A DNA stretch of 18,914 bases from Rhodocyclales bacterium (GCA_021413665.1 JAIOPW010000161.1:1-18914), one strand, 5' to 3'; shown: positions 12,250-18,914, counted from the stretch's first letter. The notes: a model not told the origin generated them from the letters alone. Made by a program: numbers and translations.

Positions 12250-14577
12250 CTAGCCGCGGCTCTGGATGTCCTCGATGAAACCCTGCATGCCGGTCTGGAT
12301 GTTGCCGGCGTTGCCTTCATCGGTATCGATATGCATGGCCAGGCGATAGGCGGGATTGACGCGCACCACGACGTCGCCGTAAGTCACCTCTCGCTCTCCC
12401 TCGATGCGTACGCGCACCACGTAGCGGTCGCGTAGCCGGAAGCGCATCGCGTCCTCAGGCGACATGTGGATGTGGCGTTGGGCGCAGATCACGCCACGCT
12501 GCAGCACTGCGCTGCCAGCCGGGCCTTCGAGCGTAATGCCGGGAGTATTGGCGAGATCACCCGACTGGCGAATCGGTGGCTGCACGCCGAGCTTGAACTG
12601 CTCGGTCATGGCGATCTCGACCTGGGTCTCGTTCCGGGTCGGACCCAGCACGCGCACATTGGCGATACGGCCCTTGGGCCCGACCAGATCCACCTTTTCG
12701 GCGCAGGCGAACTGGCCCGGCTGGGACAGCTCGTGCTCCGACGTCAGTTGGTGGCCTGGACCGAACAGCTCGTCCACATCGGCCTGGGACAGGTGGACAT
12801 GGTGGGCCGAGACCTCGATGGGAATCGGCGACGCGGCCTGGTCGCGAATCGCCAGCGTGATCTGCTTGCGCTCGATGGCACGCAGGGTTTCCCAAGCCAG
12901 CAGGCGCTCATCGTTGTTGGCAACGACCATGATGATGACCGGTGAATCGTCGGTCGATATGACGGCGCAGTCGCGCACCGTGCCGAGATTGCGATTCTTT
13001 TCCTCGTCCAGCTTGATGCCCATGTAGGCTAAGCCCTGGCAGGCCAGGCTGCGCACGGCGGGACTGGTCTCGCCAATGTCGCCGGTGAAGGCGAGCACGC
13101 TGACGCCACCCATCGCAGCGACATAGGCGCCGATGTTCTTCCGGATCTGATAGCAGAAGGCCTTATGCGCCAGCAACGCCCTGTGGTGCCCGTCGGCCGC
13201 GGCGGATTCGATCTCGTGGATGTCGCCGGAAATTCCGGAGATGCCCTTGAGACCGCTTTCGGAATTGATCAGGGTGTTGAGTTCGTCCGGCCCCAGCTTG
13301 TAATGCTGCATGAGATGGATCATGACCGCCGGGTCGAGGCTACCGGCGCGGCTGGGCATGATCAATCCGTCGGAAGGTGTCATGCCCATCGTGGTGTCGA
13401 CTGAGCGGCCGTGATCGATGGCGCAGATCGAGGCACCGACGCCGAGATGGCAGGAAATGATCTCCAATTCGCCGAGCGGCCGCTTGACCACCTCGGCCGC
13501 CTTGAGCGAAACAAAGCGATGTGAAGTGCCGTGGAAGCCGTAGCGGCGAATGCCTTCCTTCTTGTACCAGTCGTAAGGCAGCCCATAAAGGTAGGCGTAG
13601 GTCGGCAGCGTCTGGTGGAATGCAGTGTCGAACACGGCGACGTGGGGCACGTCGGGGAAATACTTCATCGCCTCGCGCATGCCTTCGAGGTTGTGCGGAT
13701 TGTGCAGCGGCGCAAACACCGAGAGCGCCTCGATGTCAGCCAGGACTTGCTGCGTGATCACCGTCGCACTGGAGAACTTGCTGCCGCCATGCACCACGCG
13801 ATGCCCCACGGCGATGACGTCGAAGGGAGTAAACAGGAAGCCGTTGTCGAGTTCGAGCATGGACTCGAACAGCACATTGAAGAATTCGCCGAAAGGGAAG
13901 GACGCCCGCTCGCGCGTGACCACCTTGCCGCCAGCAGTCATCGTGACATGGACCACGCCGCAGTCGGCGCAGTCGATGATGCCATGGACATCGAGTGCTT
14001 CGTTGTGCGTATCGTAGATGCCGAAGCGGACCTGGCTCAGGCCCGCGTTGATCGAAAGGATCTTGCCGTGCACGTCGGTCTTCAGGCTCAGCGCATAGGG
14101 ATCATCGGACTGCGCGACGGCGCGCGCGTGCATCTGGCTGCTGGTGACATCCACCGCTTGCGCACGGGCGCGATCCGCCAGCAGTTTGGAGAGATAGAGA
14201 ATGGCCTTCGGATTGACCAGGATGTGGCTGCTGACCAGGTCCTGCGGAATCATCAGCACCAGGCAGCGGTTGCCGGCGATGACATCGGCAACGGTGCGGT
14301 CACCGGTCAGTACCGACATCTCGCCGAAAACGTCGCCTTCGGCGAGCGGGCTCATTACCAGGCGGCCGCCCGTACTGTCGGCGATGGAGATCTCGCCGTG
14401 CCCGTCCACCAGCACGCCGATGAAGCGTCCTTCGTCACCGCACTGGATGATCGATTCATTGCCTTCGAAGGTACGCAACTCCGATCCCCCGACGATCGTC
14501 TCGACGCTGTCCTGACCGAAGCTTTCGAACAGAGGGACTTCGTTCAGCAGGAATGGGATCAGTTCTTCATGGGTCAT
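12250..14577 (-). CDS. CNB-acetate kinase-PduL phosphotransacylase fusion, 775 aa
   Basis: Three domains lie in one chain. Residues 1-130 form a cyclic-nucleotide-binding domain, with FGEMSVL (E86) and R94-T95 at the phosphate-binding cassette. Residues 173-568 are acetate kinase: GHRVVHGG (R260), APLHNPHN (H292), FDTAFHQT (D317), YGFHGTSH (H349), CHLGVGAS, SRAGSLDP (R410) and E557. Residues 583-758 are PduL phosphotransacylase with metal ligands H593, H595, E654, H702, H704 and H749 (AMHIDTDEGNA). Together they could run acyl-CoA to acyl-phosphate to acid plus ATP, or the reverse, under cyclic-nucleotide control. The ATG at 14577 has AGGAGG 5 nt upstream. Kinase loops are altered (NAGLSQVR for NAGSSSLK, LGVG for LGNG), so activity is not certain. 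No PduL shell-targeting N-terminus is visible. There is no frameshift; the fusion is a single open frame. Domain calls are firm; the physiological role is inferred. Confidence 0.93.
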   Translation of the reverse strand: MTHEELIPFLLNEVPLFESFGQDSVETIVGGSELRTFEGNESIIQCGDEGRFIGVLVDGHGEISIADSTGGRLVMSPLAEGDVFGEMSVLTGDRTVADVIAGNRCLVLMIPQDLVSSHILVNPKAILYLSKLLADRARAQAVDVTSSQMHARAVAQSDDPYALSLKTDVHGKILSINAGLSQVRFGIYDTHNEALDVHGIIDCADCGVVHVTMTAGGKVVTRERASFPFGEFFNVLFESMLELDNGFLFTPFDVIAVGHRVVHGGSKFSSATVITQQVLADIEALSVFAPLHNPHNLEGMREAMKYFPDVPHVAVFDTAFHQTLPTYAYLYGLPYDWYKKEGIRRYGFHGTSHRFVSLKAAEVVKRPLGELEIISCHLGVGASICAIDHGRSVDTTMGMTPSDGLIMPSRAGSLDPAVMIHLMQHYKLGPDELNTLINSESGLKGISGISGDIHEIESAAADGHHRALLAHKAFCYQIRKNIGAYVAAMGGVSVLAFTGDIGETSPAVRSLACQGLAYMGIKLDEEKNRNLGTVRDCAVISTDDSPVIIMVVANNDERLLAWETLRAIERKQITLAIRDQAASPIPIEVSAHHVHLSQADVDELFGPGHQLTSEHELSQPGQFACAEKVDLVGPKGRIANVRVLGPTRNETQVEIAMTEQFKLGVQPPIRQSGDLANTPGITLEGPAGSAVLQRGVICAQRHIHMSPEDAMRFRLRDRYVVRVRIEGEREVTYGDVVVRVNPAYRLAMHIDTDEGNAGNIQTGMQGFIEDIQSRG

Positions 14578-14603
14578 GGTGGCCTCCTGAGAGGTATCAG
14601 CTA

Positions 14604-14652
14604 GGCACCCATTATATTGGTGCAATGCACAAATTTAATGGTTTTGGGTGCC
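14604..14652. repeat. Nested inverted repeats over the kinase-fusion promoter
   Basis: Outer arms GGCACCCA (14604-14611) and TGGGTGCC (14645-14652) are perfect. Inside is a 33-bp interrupted palindrome (14609-14641) centred on 14625: 14 of its 16 base pairs match, and its core GTGCAATGCAC (14620-14630) is perfect. Together they give four GCAC/GTGC half-sites. The structure covers both promoter hexamers, so it is more likely an operator than a terminator. Confidence 0.75.
14611..14639 (-). promoter_or_regulatory. Predicted promoter of the CNB-AckA-PduL gene
   Basis: On the minus strand a perfect TATAAT (14616-14611) is preceded by a 17-nt spacer and ATTAAA (14639-14634), which matches the -35 consensus at only 3 of 6 positions. 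The start would be near 14604, leaving a leader of about 26 nt that contains the AGGAGG. The palindrome core fills the spacer, which fits repression or a MerR-like/activator mode. Confidence 0.6.
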
Positions 14653-14718
14653 GTACATTAATATTTCCGCAGTGTCATCGGCCGTTCGCACGGTTTCACG
14701 GCGCCCGTCCGGCAACCG

Positions 14719-15858
14719 TCAGCCAGCCGCCGCCAGCCGCCAGAGCGAGGTGATTTCCGCGGCACGGGCGGCGTGCACGGGATCGGCAGCATCGGCAGCC
14801 CTGGGATGGACCGGTTTCGCGTTAAGGCACCCGACGACCTTGAGGCCAGCCTGATCGAAGGCCGCCAGCAAATCGGCGCGCAAACGCAGGCGGAGATGCT
14901 CGGCAAGGTCGGAGAGCACCAGCCAGCCCTCACCGCCCGGGGCCAGATGCGCCACCAGGCCGGCGATGAAGCCCCGCAGCATGCGACTATCGGGGTCATA
15001 GACGGCCCTTTCCAGCGGCGTACCAGCGCGAGCCGGTACCCAGGGCGGGTTGCACACCACCAGCGAAGCCCGACCCGGTGGAAACAGGTCAGCCGCGAGC
15101 ACCTCGACTCGCGCCGTCAGCCCGAGTTGTGCCAGGTTCTCGCGTGCGCAGGCCAGCGCACGCGGGTCCTGGTCGGTCGCCACCACGCGAGCGATGCCGC
15201 GTTGCGCCAGCACCCCCGCCAGCACGCCCGTGCCGGTGCCGATGTCGAAGGCCAAGTCACAGCCGACGGGCAAGGGCGCGGTGGCCACCAGATCGACATA
15301 CTCGCCACGGACGGGCGCAAAAACACCGTAATGCGGATGGATGCGGCGGCCGTCCAGCGCCCGAATCGCAATGCCCTTCTTGCGCCATTCGTGTGCCCCG
15401 ATCAGGCCGAGCAATTCCCGCAGCGAGGCGACAAAGGGGCCACCGGGAGGTCCGTAGGCTTCGCGGCAGGCCTGCTCCACGTCGGGCGCGCGACGCAGCG
15501 GCACCCGGTAATCATCGCCGAAGGGCAACAGCAACAAGCCCAGCGTCCGGGTACGCTGCGATTGCGCCTGCCGATAAAGGTTAAAGACCTCCGCCGGCAG
15601 GGCCGTTGCGGACGCCGCCTTGCGCGGTTTGCGGTCGATGCGCCGCGCCAGCGCCTGCAGCAACTGCCGGGCATTCTGGAAATCACCCCGCCACAACAAC
15701 GCCGTACCCTCGCTGGTCAGGCGAAACGCCGCATCGGCCGTGATTCGGTCGCCGGCAACGACCACGCGCAGGGGCGGTGGCGTACCGTTTTCGGAGTGCC
15801 AGCGCGCCGAGCGGGCCGCGCCGTCCTCGGTCCATAAAATGGCCGGGGCAAGACTCAC
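14719..15858 (-). CDS. Class I SAM-dependent methyltransferase with NPPW motif
   Basis: Predicted S-adenosylmethionine methyltransferase of 379 aa. The C-terminal half has motif I DIGTGTG (205-211), an acidic residue after the second strand (VVATDQDPRAL), and motif IV N270-P-P-W. The NPPW motif is typical of enzymes that methylate the amide or exocyclic amine of glutamine, adenine or guanine, such as PrmC, RlmG or RsmC. The N-terminal 190 residues form a separate domain that I do not recognise and that may bind the substrate. The target (protein glutamine or RNA base) cannot be decided from sequence. The start is GTG at 15858 without a clear ribosome-binding site; no other in-frame start fits better. 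Its stop lies about 65 bp from the inverted repeats upstream of the kinase fusion, on the same strand, so read-through from this gene is possible. Confidence 0.85.
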   Translation of the reverse strand: MSLAPAILWTEDGAARSARWHSENGTPPPLRVVVAGDRITADAAFRLTSEGTALLWRGDFQNARQLLQALARRIDRKPRKAASATALPAEVFNLYRQAQSQRTRTLGLLLLPFGDDYRVPLRRAPDVEQACREAYGPPGGPFVASLRELLGLIGAHEWRKKGIAIRALDGRRIHPHYGVFAPVRGEYVDLVATAPLPVGCDLAFDIGTGTGVLAGVLAQRGIARVVATDQDPRALACARENLAQLGLTARVEVLAADLFPPGRASLVVCNPPWVPARAGTPLERAVYDPDSRMLRGFIAGLVAHLAPGGEGWLVLSDLAEHLRLRLRADLLAAFDQAGLKVVGCLNAKPVHPRAADAADPVHAARAAEITSLWRLAAAG

Positions 15859-16050
15859 GGAAAAAGCGGCCGCAAACCGGACCGACTTTGAATCAACATT
15901 TTGGACGCCTCATTGCGCAAGGGGATGGCAACGCATGGTACGTCGCCACCGCCGGCCTGTAAATTCTTCCCGGCAGGCCTGCGTGCCGACCCGCTGCGCA
16001 CGGTGGCCTTTCGGGTAAAGTCGTTGTCCCCGCCACCCCGTCAGCCCGCC

Positions 16051-17391
16051 ATGCCGCCACGCCAGCTGTTCGCGATTGTCTTCATCGAGGGCTATTGCTC
16101 CCTCGGCGCCGAAATAATCGCCCTGCGGCGGTTGATCCCCCATGTCGGCAGTTCCATCGTGGTCACGGCGCCGACCATCGGCCTGTTCCTGCTCGCGCTG
16201 GCGTTCGGCTACCACTCGGGCAGCCGCGTCGCGGCGGACTACCGCGCCGTCGTGTCGCGCAACTTCCTGATTTCCGCCGTACTGCTGGGTTGCGGACTGG
16301 CCGGTATCAGCGTCAACGCCATCTTCAGCGGCACCTCGGCGGTGATGGCCTACATCATCTTCGTCGGCGCCATCCTCTGTCCGCTGGCCTGGCTGCTGGG
16401 GCAAACGGTACCGATCCTGACCAACCTGATGCTTGCGCAACGCAGCGGCGAGGCGGCGGGACGCGCCCTCTACTGGTCCACCCTCGGCTCCTTCCTCGGC
16501 TCGGTCTCGCTCTCGCTCGGTGTGATGCAAGCATTCGGCGTCTGGGCCGCCGTGCTGCTCGGCGCGCTGATGCTGGTCGCCGGCTCCGCGCTGGTCCGGC
16601 CTCCTCGGCCGCTGGCTGCCATGCTGCTGGCGAGCGTGGCCGCGTTGAGCGTGGCCACCAACCTGGCCGACCAGCAGCGTGCCGACACGGCCTATGCCGA
16701 CTACGAAGTCGAAACCGTGGTGCGGGGCGGCATGATCTCCCCGCGCGCATTTCGCGTGAACAACCAGGTGGCGTCGCTGGTAGACAACAGCGAGCCGCCG
16801 CTCTATGCCCGCTACGTGCAGCACCTGCGGCGCATCCTGCTGGAAGATTTGACTTTCCGCGACCGCGACATCCTGGTGCTGGGCGCCGGCGGCTTCACGC
16901 TGTCGCACCACGAGCCGGCCAATCGCTATACCTACGTCGATATCGACCCCGCGATTCGCATGATTGCCGAACGCGAATTCCTGCGCGAACCCGCGCGTGG
17001 CGAATTCATCGCCACCGACGCGCGCCGCTACCTGGTCGATACCGAGCGCCACTACGACGCCGTGGTGGTCGACGTCTACAGCTCGCGCACCTCCATCCCC
17101 GGCCACCTGGTGACACGCGAATTCTGGCGTGACACGCGTCATGCGCTGAAACCCGGCGGTGTGATGCTGGCAAACCTGATCCTCGACAGCAGGCTGGAAA
17201 GCAGCTATGCGCGTAACCTGCTCGCCACGATCGAAAGTGCCTATGGCCGCTGCGCCGTCGAGGTGCTGTTCAAGGCCGCGGCACGCAGCAACGTCATCGT
17301 CACCTGCTTTGCCGGAGAGACTGCGGCAGCCGCAAGAATCTACGTTGACGAGCGGAACATGGCCGACCTCGACAGCGCGCGCTCGCCCTGA
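16051..17391 (+). CDS. Membrane-anchored spermidine-synthase-like protein
   Basis: 446-aa protein with about six or seven hydrophobic helices in residues 5-205, followed by a Rossmann-type domain (about 215-430) related to polyamine aminopropyltransferases. The domain has LVLGAGGFTLS (276-285) at the place of the GGGDG loop, the acidic YVDIDP (D297/D299), ATDARRYL (323-328) and YDAVVVDVYSS (D336, D341) at the place of the catalytic DSTDP region. Because the GGGDG loop and the usual DS-DP residues are changed, a true spermidine synthase activity is doubtful. Such fused membrane/SpeE-like proteins are common and mostly uncharacterised. ATG 16051 was chosen because the hydrophobic region starts just after it; a longer frame from TTG 15901 has a low-quality N-terminus. 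No clear ribosome-binding site is present. It converges on the DUF1348 gene. Confidence 0.85.
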   Translation: MPPRQLFAIVFIEGYCSLGAEIIALRRLIPHVGSSIVVTAPTIGLFLLALAFGYHSGSRVAADYRAVVSRNFLISAVLLGCGLAGISVNAIFSGTSAVMAYIIFVGAILCPLAWLLGQTVPILTNLMLAQRSGEAAGRALYWSTLGSFLGSVSLSLGVMQAFGVWAAVLLGALMLVAGSALVRPPRPLAAMLLASVAALSVATNLADQQRADTAYADYEVETVVRGGMISPRAFRVNNQVASLVDNSEPPLYARYVQHLRRILLEDLTFRDRDILVLGAGGFTLSHHEPANRYTYVDIDPAIRMIAEREFLREPARGEFIATDARRYLVDTERHYDAVVVDVYSSRTSIPGHLVTREFWRDTRHALKPGGVMLANLILDSRLESSYARNLLATIESAYGRCAVEVLFKAAARSNVIVTCFAGETAAAARIYVDERNMADLDSARSP

Positions 17392-17417
17392 CCCGCCTTC
17401 TGTATCCTGACGAGCGC

Positions 17418-17885
17418 CTACAGCCCTAGATCGCTCAAGCCCGGATGATCGTCCGGCCGGCGACCTAGCGGCCAGAAAAACTTGCGTTCCGCTTCCTTGA
17501 TGGGAAGGTCGTTGATGCTGGCGAAGCGCCGCGTCATGAAACCCTGCTCATTGAACTCCCAGTTCTCGTTGCCGTAGGAGCGAGACCAGTTGCCGGAGTC
17601 ATCGTGGCACTCATAGGCAAAGCGTACGGCGATGCGATTGCCGGCACACGCCCAAAGTTCCTTTATCAGTCGATAGTCCAGTTCCTTCGCCCATTTGCGC
17701 GCAAGGAATTGGCGAACCTGCTCGCGCCCGACGGGAAATTCAGCACGGTTGCGCCAGCGTGTGTCCCCGGTGTAAACCAGTACGACCCGGTCCGGGTCTC
17801 GCGTATTCCATGCATCCTCGGCCATACGCACTTTCTGGATAGCGGTTTCCGGTGTAAAGGGTGGAACGGGGGGCTTGGTTTCCAT
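17418..17885 (-). CDS. DUF1348 / NTF2-like family protein
   Basis: Small soluble protein of 155 aa with the conserved features of the DUF1348 group of the NTF2-like (SnoaL-type) alpha/beta fold: VRMAEDAWNTRDP, YTGDTRWRNRAEF, REQVRQFLARKWAKELDYRLIKELWA, RFAYECHDDSGNW and the C-terminal FFWPLGRRPDDHPGL. Members of the fold are cone-shaped dimers with a ligand pocket, but no reaction is known for this group. The ATG at 17885 is preceded by AGGAG with 6 nt spacing. It diverges from the TetR gene, and the 18-bp palindromic operator lies in the 86-bp gap, so it is the probable target of that regulator. The length is normal, and nothing suggests a truncation. Confidence 0.92.
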   Translation of the reverse strand: METKPPVPPFTPETAIQKVRMAEDAWNTRDPDRVVLVYTGDTRWRNRAEFPVGREQVRQFLARKWAKELDYRLIKELWACAGNRIAVRFAYECHDDSGNWSRSYGNENWEFNEQGFMTRRFASINDLPIKEAERKFFWPLGRRPDDHPGLSDLGL

Positions 17886-17936
17886 GGAGGCTCCTCGAAA
17901 GTAATGGGGCGATCGATGTGCTGGCGACTGCGAGCC

Positions 17937-17965
17937 TACACAAGGTAGACAGATCTGTCTACAAT
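17937..17965 (+). promoter_or_regulatory. Predicted promoter of the TetR gene
   Basis: TACACA (17937-17942, 4 of 6), a 17-nt spacer and TACAAT (17960-17965, 5 of 6) form a sigma-70-like promoter that overlaps the 18-bp operator. The start would lie at about 17972, which is the A of the ATG, and no Shine-Dalgarno sequence precedes this ATG, so a leaderless mRNA is likely. Confidence 0.5.
17945..17962. promoter_or_regulatory. Perfect 18-bp palindromic TetR operator
   Basis: GTAGACAGATCTGTCTAC is a perfect palindrome, with its centre between 17953 and 17954. It lies in the gap between the divergent DUF1348 and TetR genes, ends 9 bp before the TetR start codon and covers the TetR promoter. Length, symmetry and position are typical of TetR-family autoregulation. 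Confidence 0.9.
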
Positions 17966-17971
17966 GCAGCC

Positions 17972-18547
17972 ATGCCTACCATCGATCCGGCAACAAAGCT
18001 CGCCAGCGCGCGCGAACGCATCCTTCTGACGGCACATGCCCTGTTCTACCGGGTAGGTATCCGTGCCACGGGGATCGACCGCGTGATCGCGGAGGCGGGC
18101 GTTACCAAAGCCACTTTCTATCGGCATTTTCCGAGCAAGAATGATCTCATCCGCGCGTTCCTCGAGTATCGCCATGCGCGATGGATGACCTGGTTTGTGG
18201 ATGCGCTGCACCGACACGGGGGCAGTGCCCGGGCGATTTCACCGGCACTGGCCGAATGGTTCGGCGACGATGGCTTTCGTGGCTGCGCCTTCATCAACAG
18301 CCTCGCCGAGCTGGAGGGGGCGTTGCCGGAAGTGGTCGAGATCACGCGTCGCCACAAGGAGGACATGACTGCGGCTATTGCGCGCCAGTTGCCGCCGTCG
18401 CGGCGGCGAAGACAGGATGCCCAGGCCGTAGCCCTGGCGGTGGACGGAGCGATCATCCGGGCCCAGTTCGATCGAACCCCCGTCGTCGCGTTGGCCGCCC
18501 TGGAACGAATCTTGAAGTCGCTGCTGGCCGCCGGAAGGTCTCGATGA
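17972..18547 (+). CDS. TetR/AcrR-family transcriptional regulator
   Basis: 191-aa regulator. The N-terminal DNA-binding domain (about 10-58) shows the family pattern RERILLTAHALFYRVGIRATGIDRVIAEAGVTKATFYRHFPSKNDLI, with the recognition helix around 43-52. The remaining helices (about 65-190) form the ligand and dimer domain, whose effector cannot be predicted. ATG 17972 is the family-typical start; a longer frame from 17861 would run through the operator and is rejected. The palindrome just upstream indicates autorepression and control of the divergent DUF1348 gene. The protein is cytosolic, and a cluster of arginines near 143-147 (SRRRRQD) is on a predicted surface loop. Downstream, 133 bp before the pmbA stop, no gene or clear terminator is seen. 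Confidence 0.93.
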   Translation: MPTIDPATKLASARERILLTAHALFYRVGIRATGIDRVIAEAGVTKATFYRHFPSKNDLIRAFLEYRHARWMTWFVDALHRHGGSARAISPALAEWFGDDGFRGCAFINSLAELEGALPEVVEITRRHKEDMTAAIARQLPPSRRRRQDAQAVALAVDGAIIRAQFDRTPVVALAALERILKSLLAAGRSR

Positions 18548-18680
18548 TCGGCGATCGGCGCGGAACGGTTCAGAATGCTAATCGCAAACTATAGCTTCAA
18601 GCGGGCAGTGCCGCCCGGGCGTTTGGCGAATCACCCTATGCCGTCCCGCCAGTGCCGACTTTGCCTGCCCGTCATGCTGT

Positions 18681-18914
18681 TCAGTTGCCCGCTATCGTCA
18701 TCCTTTCGACCAGCACCGAGCCCACGTGCTTCGCCCCCCGCAGCTCGATGTCATTGCCGATGGCCACAATGCCGCGCAACATCTCCCGCAGATTGCCGGC
18801 GATGGTTATTTCTTCCACCGGATAGGCAATCTCACCCTTCTCCACCCAATAGCCCGCCGCGCCGCGCGAGTAATCGCCGGTGACATAGTTGACGCCCTGG
18901 CCTAGCAGTTCCGT
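18681..18914 (-). CDS. pmbA: PmbA/TldE metalloprotease subunit, C-terminal part
   Basis: The gene enters from the right edge, so only the last 77 codons and the TGA (18683-18681) are visible. The translation contains the hallmark C-terminus of PmbA: TELLGQGVNYVTGDYSRGA, then GYWVEKGEIAYPVEEITIAGNL, MLRGIVAIGNDIE and the ending VLVERMTIAGN. PmbA (TldE) is the partner of the TldD zinc protease. The TldD/E pair processes ribosomally made peptides such as microcins and degrades CcdA in E. coli. PmbA itself has no zinc site. No start codon is in the window. The gene is convergent with the TetR gene, and the 133-bp gap between them holds no recognisable element. Confidence 0.93.
   Translation of the reverse strand, partial: TELLGQGVNYVTGDYSRGAAGYWVEKGEIAYPVEEITIAGNLREMLRGIVAIGNDIELRGAKHVGSVLVERMTIAGN

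Noticed and set aside
12231..12250. GGTGGC ... GCCACC hairpin between the convergent genes as a terminator
   Set aside because: The stem is 6 bp, lies inside both gene ends and has no T-tract on either strand.
13531..14604. 357-codon plus-strand open frame over the kinase fusion
   Set aside because: Antisense shadow of the AckA and CNB domains, with H/D/R-rich composition.
14604..14624. NtrC-like site (GCAC ... TATATTGGTGCAA)
   Set aside because: The right half looks like an NtrC half-site, but the half-sites are 11 bp apart instead of 7 and no -24/-12 sigma-54 promoter is seen.

Overview
The window is a chromosomal stretch from a GC-rich Gram-negative bacterium, most likely a betaproteobacterium of the Rhodocyclales/Nitrosomonadales type. 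I infer this from the glyA-nrdR-ribD order, the protein sequence flavour and the high-GC codon use; no rRNA or other taxonomic marker is present. I see no tRNA, rRNA, CRISPR array, transposase or replication origin.

Layout. (1) 1-1302: a small conserved hypothetical protein, then a MoeB/HesA/ThiF-type adenylyltransferase, both on +. A 70-bp inverted repeat of a dispersed intergenic family (1307-1376) separates them from the convergent minus-strand cluster. (2) 6091-1395, minus strand: a FadR-subfamily GntR regulator, a histidine phosphatase, glyA with its own promoter, nrdR, ribD and a small membrane protein. (3) 6092-6462: a regulatory region with two identical TGGTCTGACCA operators, 97 bp apart. 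One lies in the GntR promoter; the other sits just after a TTGACA-N17-TAATAT promoter for the TRAP operon. (4) 6463-10056, plus strand: a TRAP transporter (small permease, long large permease, TakP-like Tat-exported binding protein), closed by a strong intrinsic terminator. (5) 10224-12242, plus strand: a propionate-CoA-transferase-like enzyme with an extra C-terminal domain. It converges, 7 bp apart, on (6) 14577-12250, minus strand: a 775-aa protein joining a cyclic-nucleotide-binding domain, an acetate-kinase domain and a PduL-type phosphotransacylase domain. Its promoter lies inside nested inverted repeats. (7) 14719-18914: a class I methyltransferase, a membrane-anchored spermidine-synthase-like protein, a DUF1348/NTF2-like protein divergent from a TetR regulator with a perfect 18-bp palindromic operator, and the C-terminal 77 codons of pmbA (tldE) running off the right edge.

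How the genes may work together. The TRAP transporter resembles 2-oxoacid/lactate importers, and its regulator resembles the LldR/PdhR group. The CoA-transferase and the kinase/phosphotransacylase fusion both interconvert short acyl-CoAs and free acids. I infer a locus for uptake of small organic acids and acyl-CoA/acyl-phosphate/acid balancing.

The best candidate for an undescribed system is the CNB-AckA-PduL fusion. One chain carries both steps acyl-CoA to acyl-phosphate to acid plus ATP, behind a putative cyclic-nucleotide sensor. Its acetate-kinase part keeps the acetate-side catalytic residues but has changed several residues of the phosphate/nucleotide loops.
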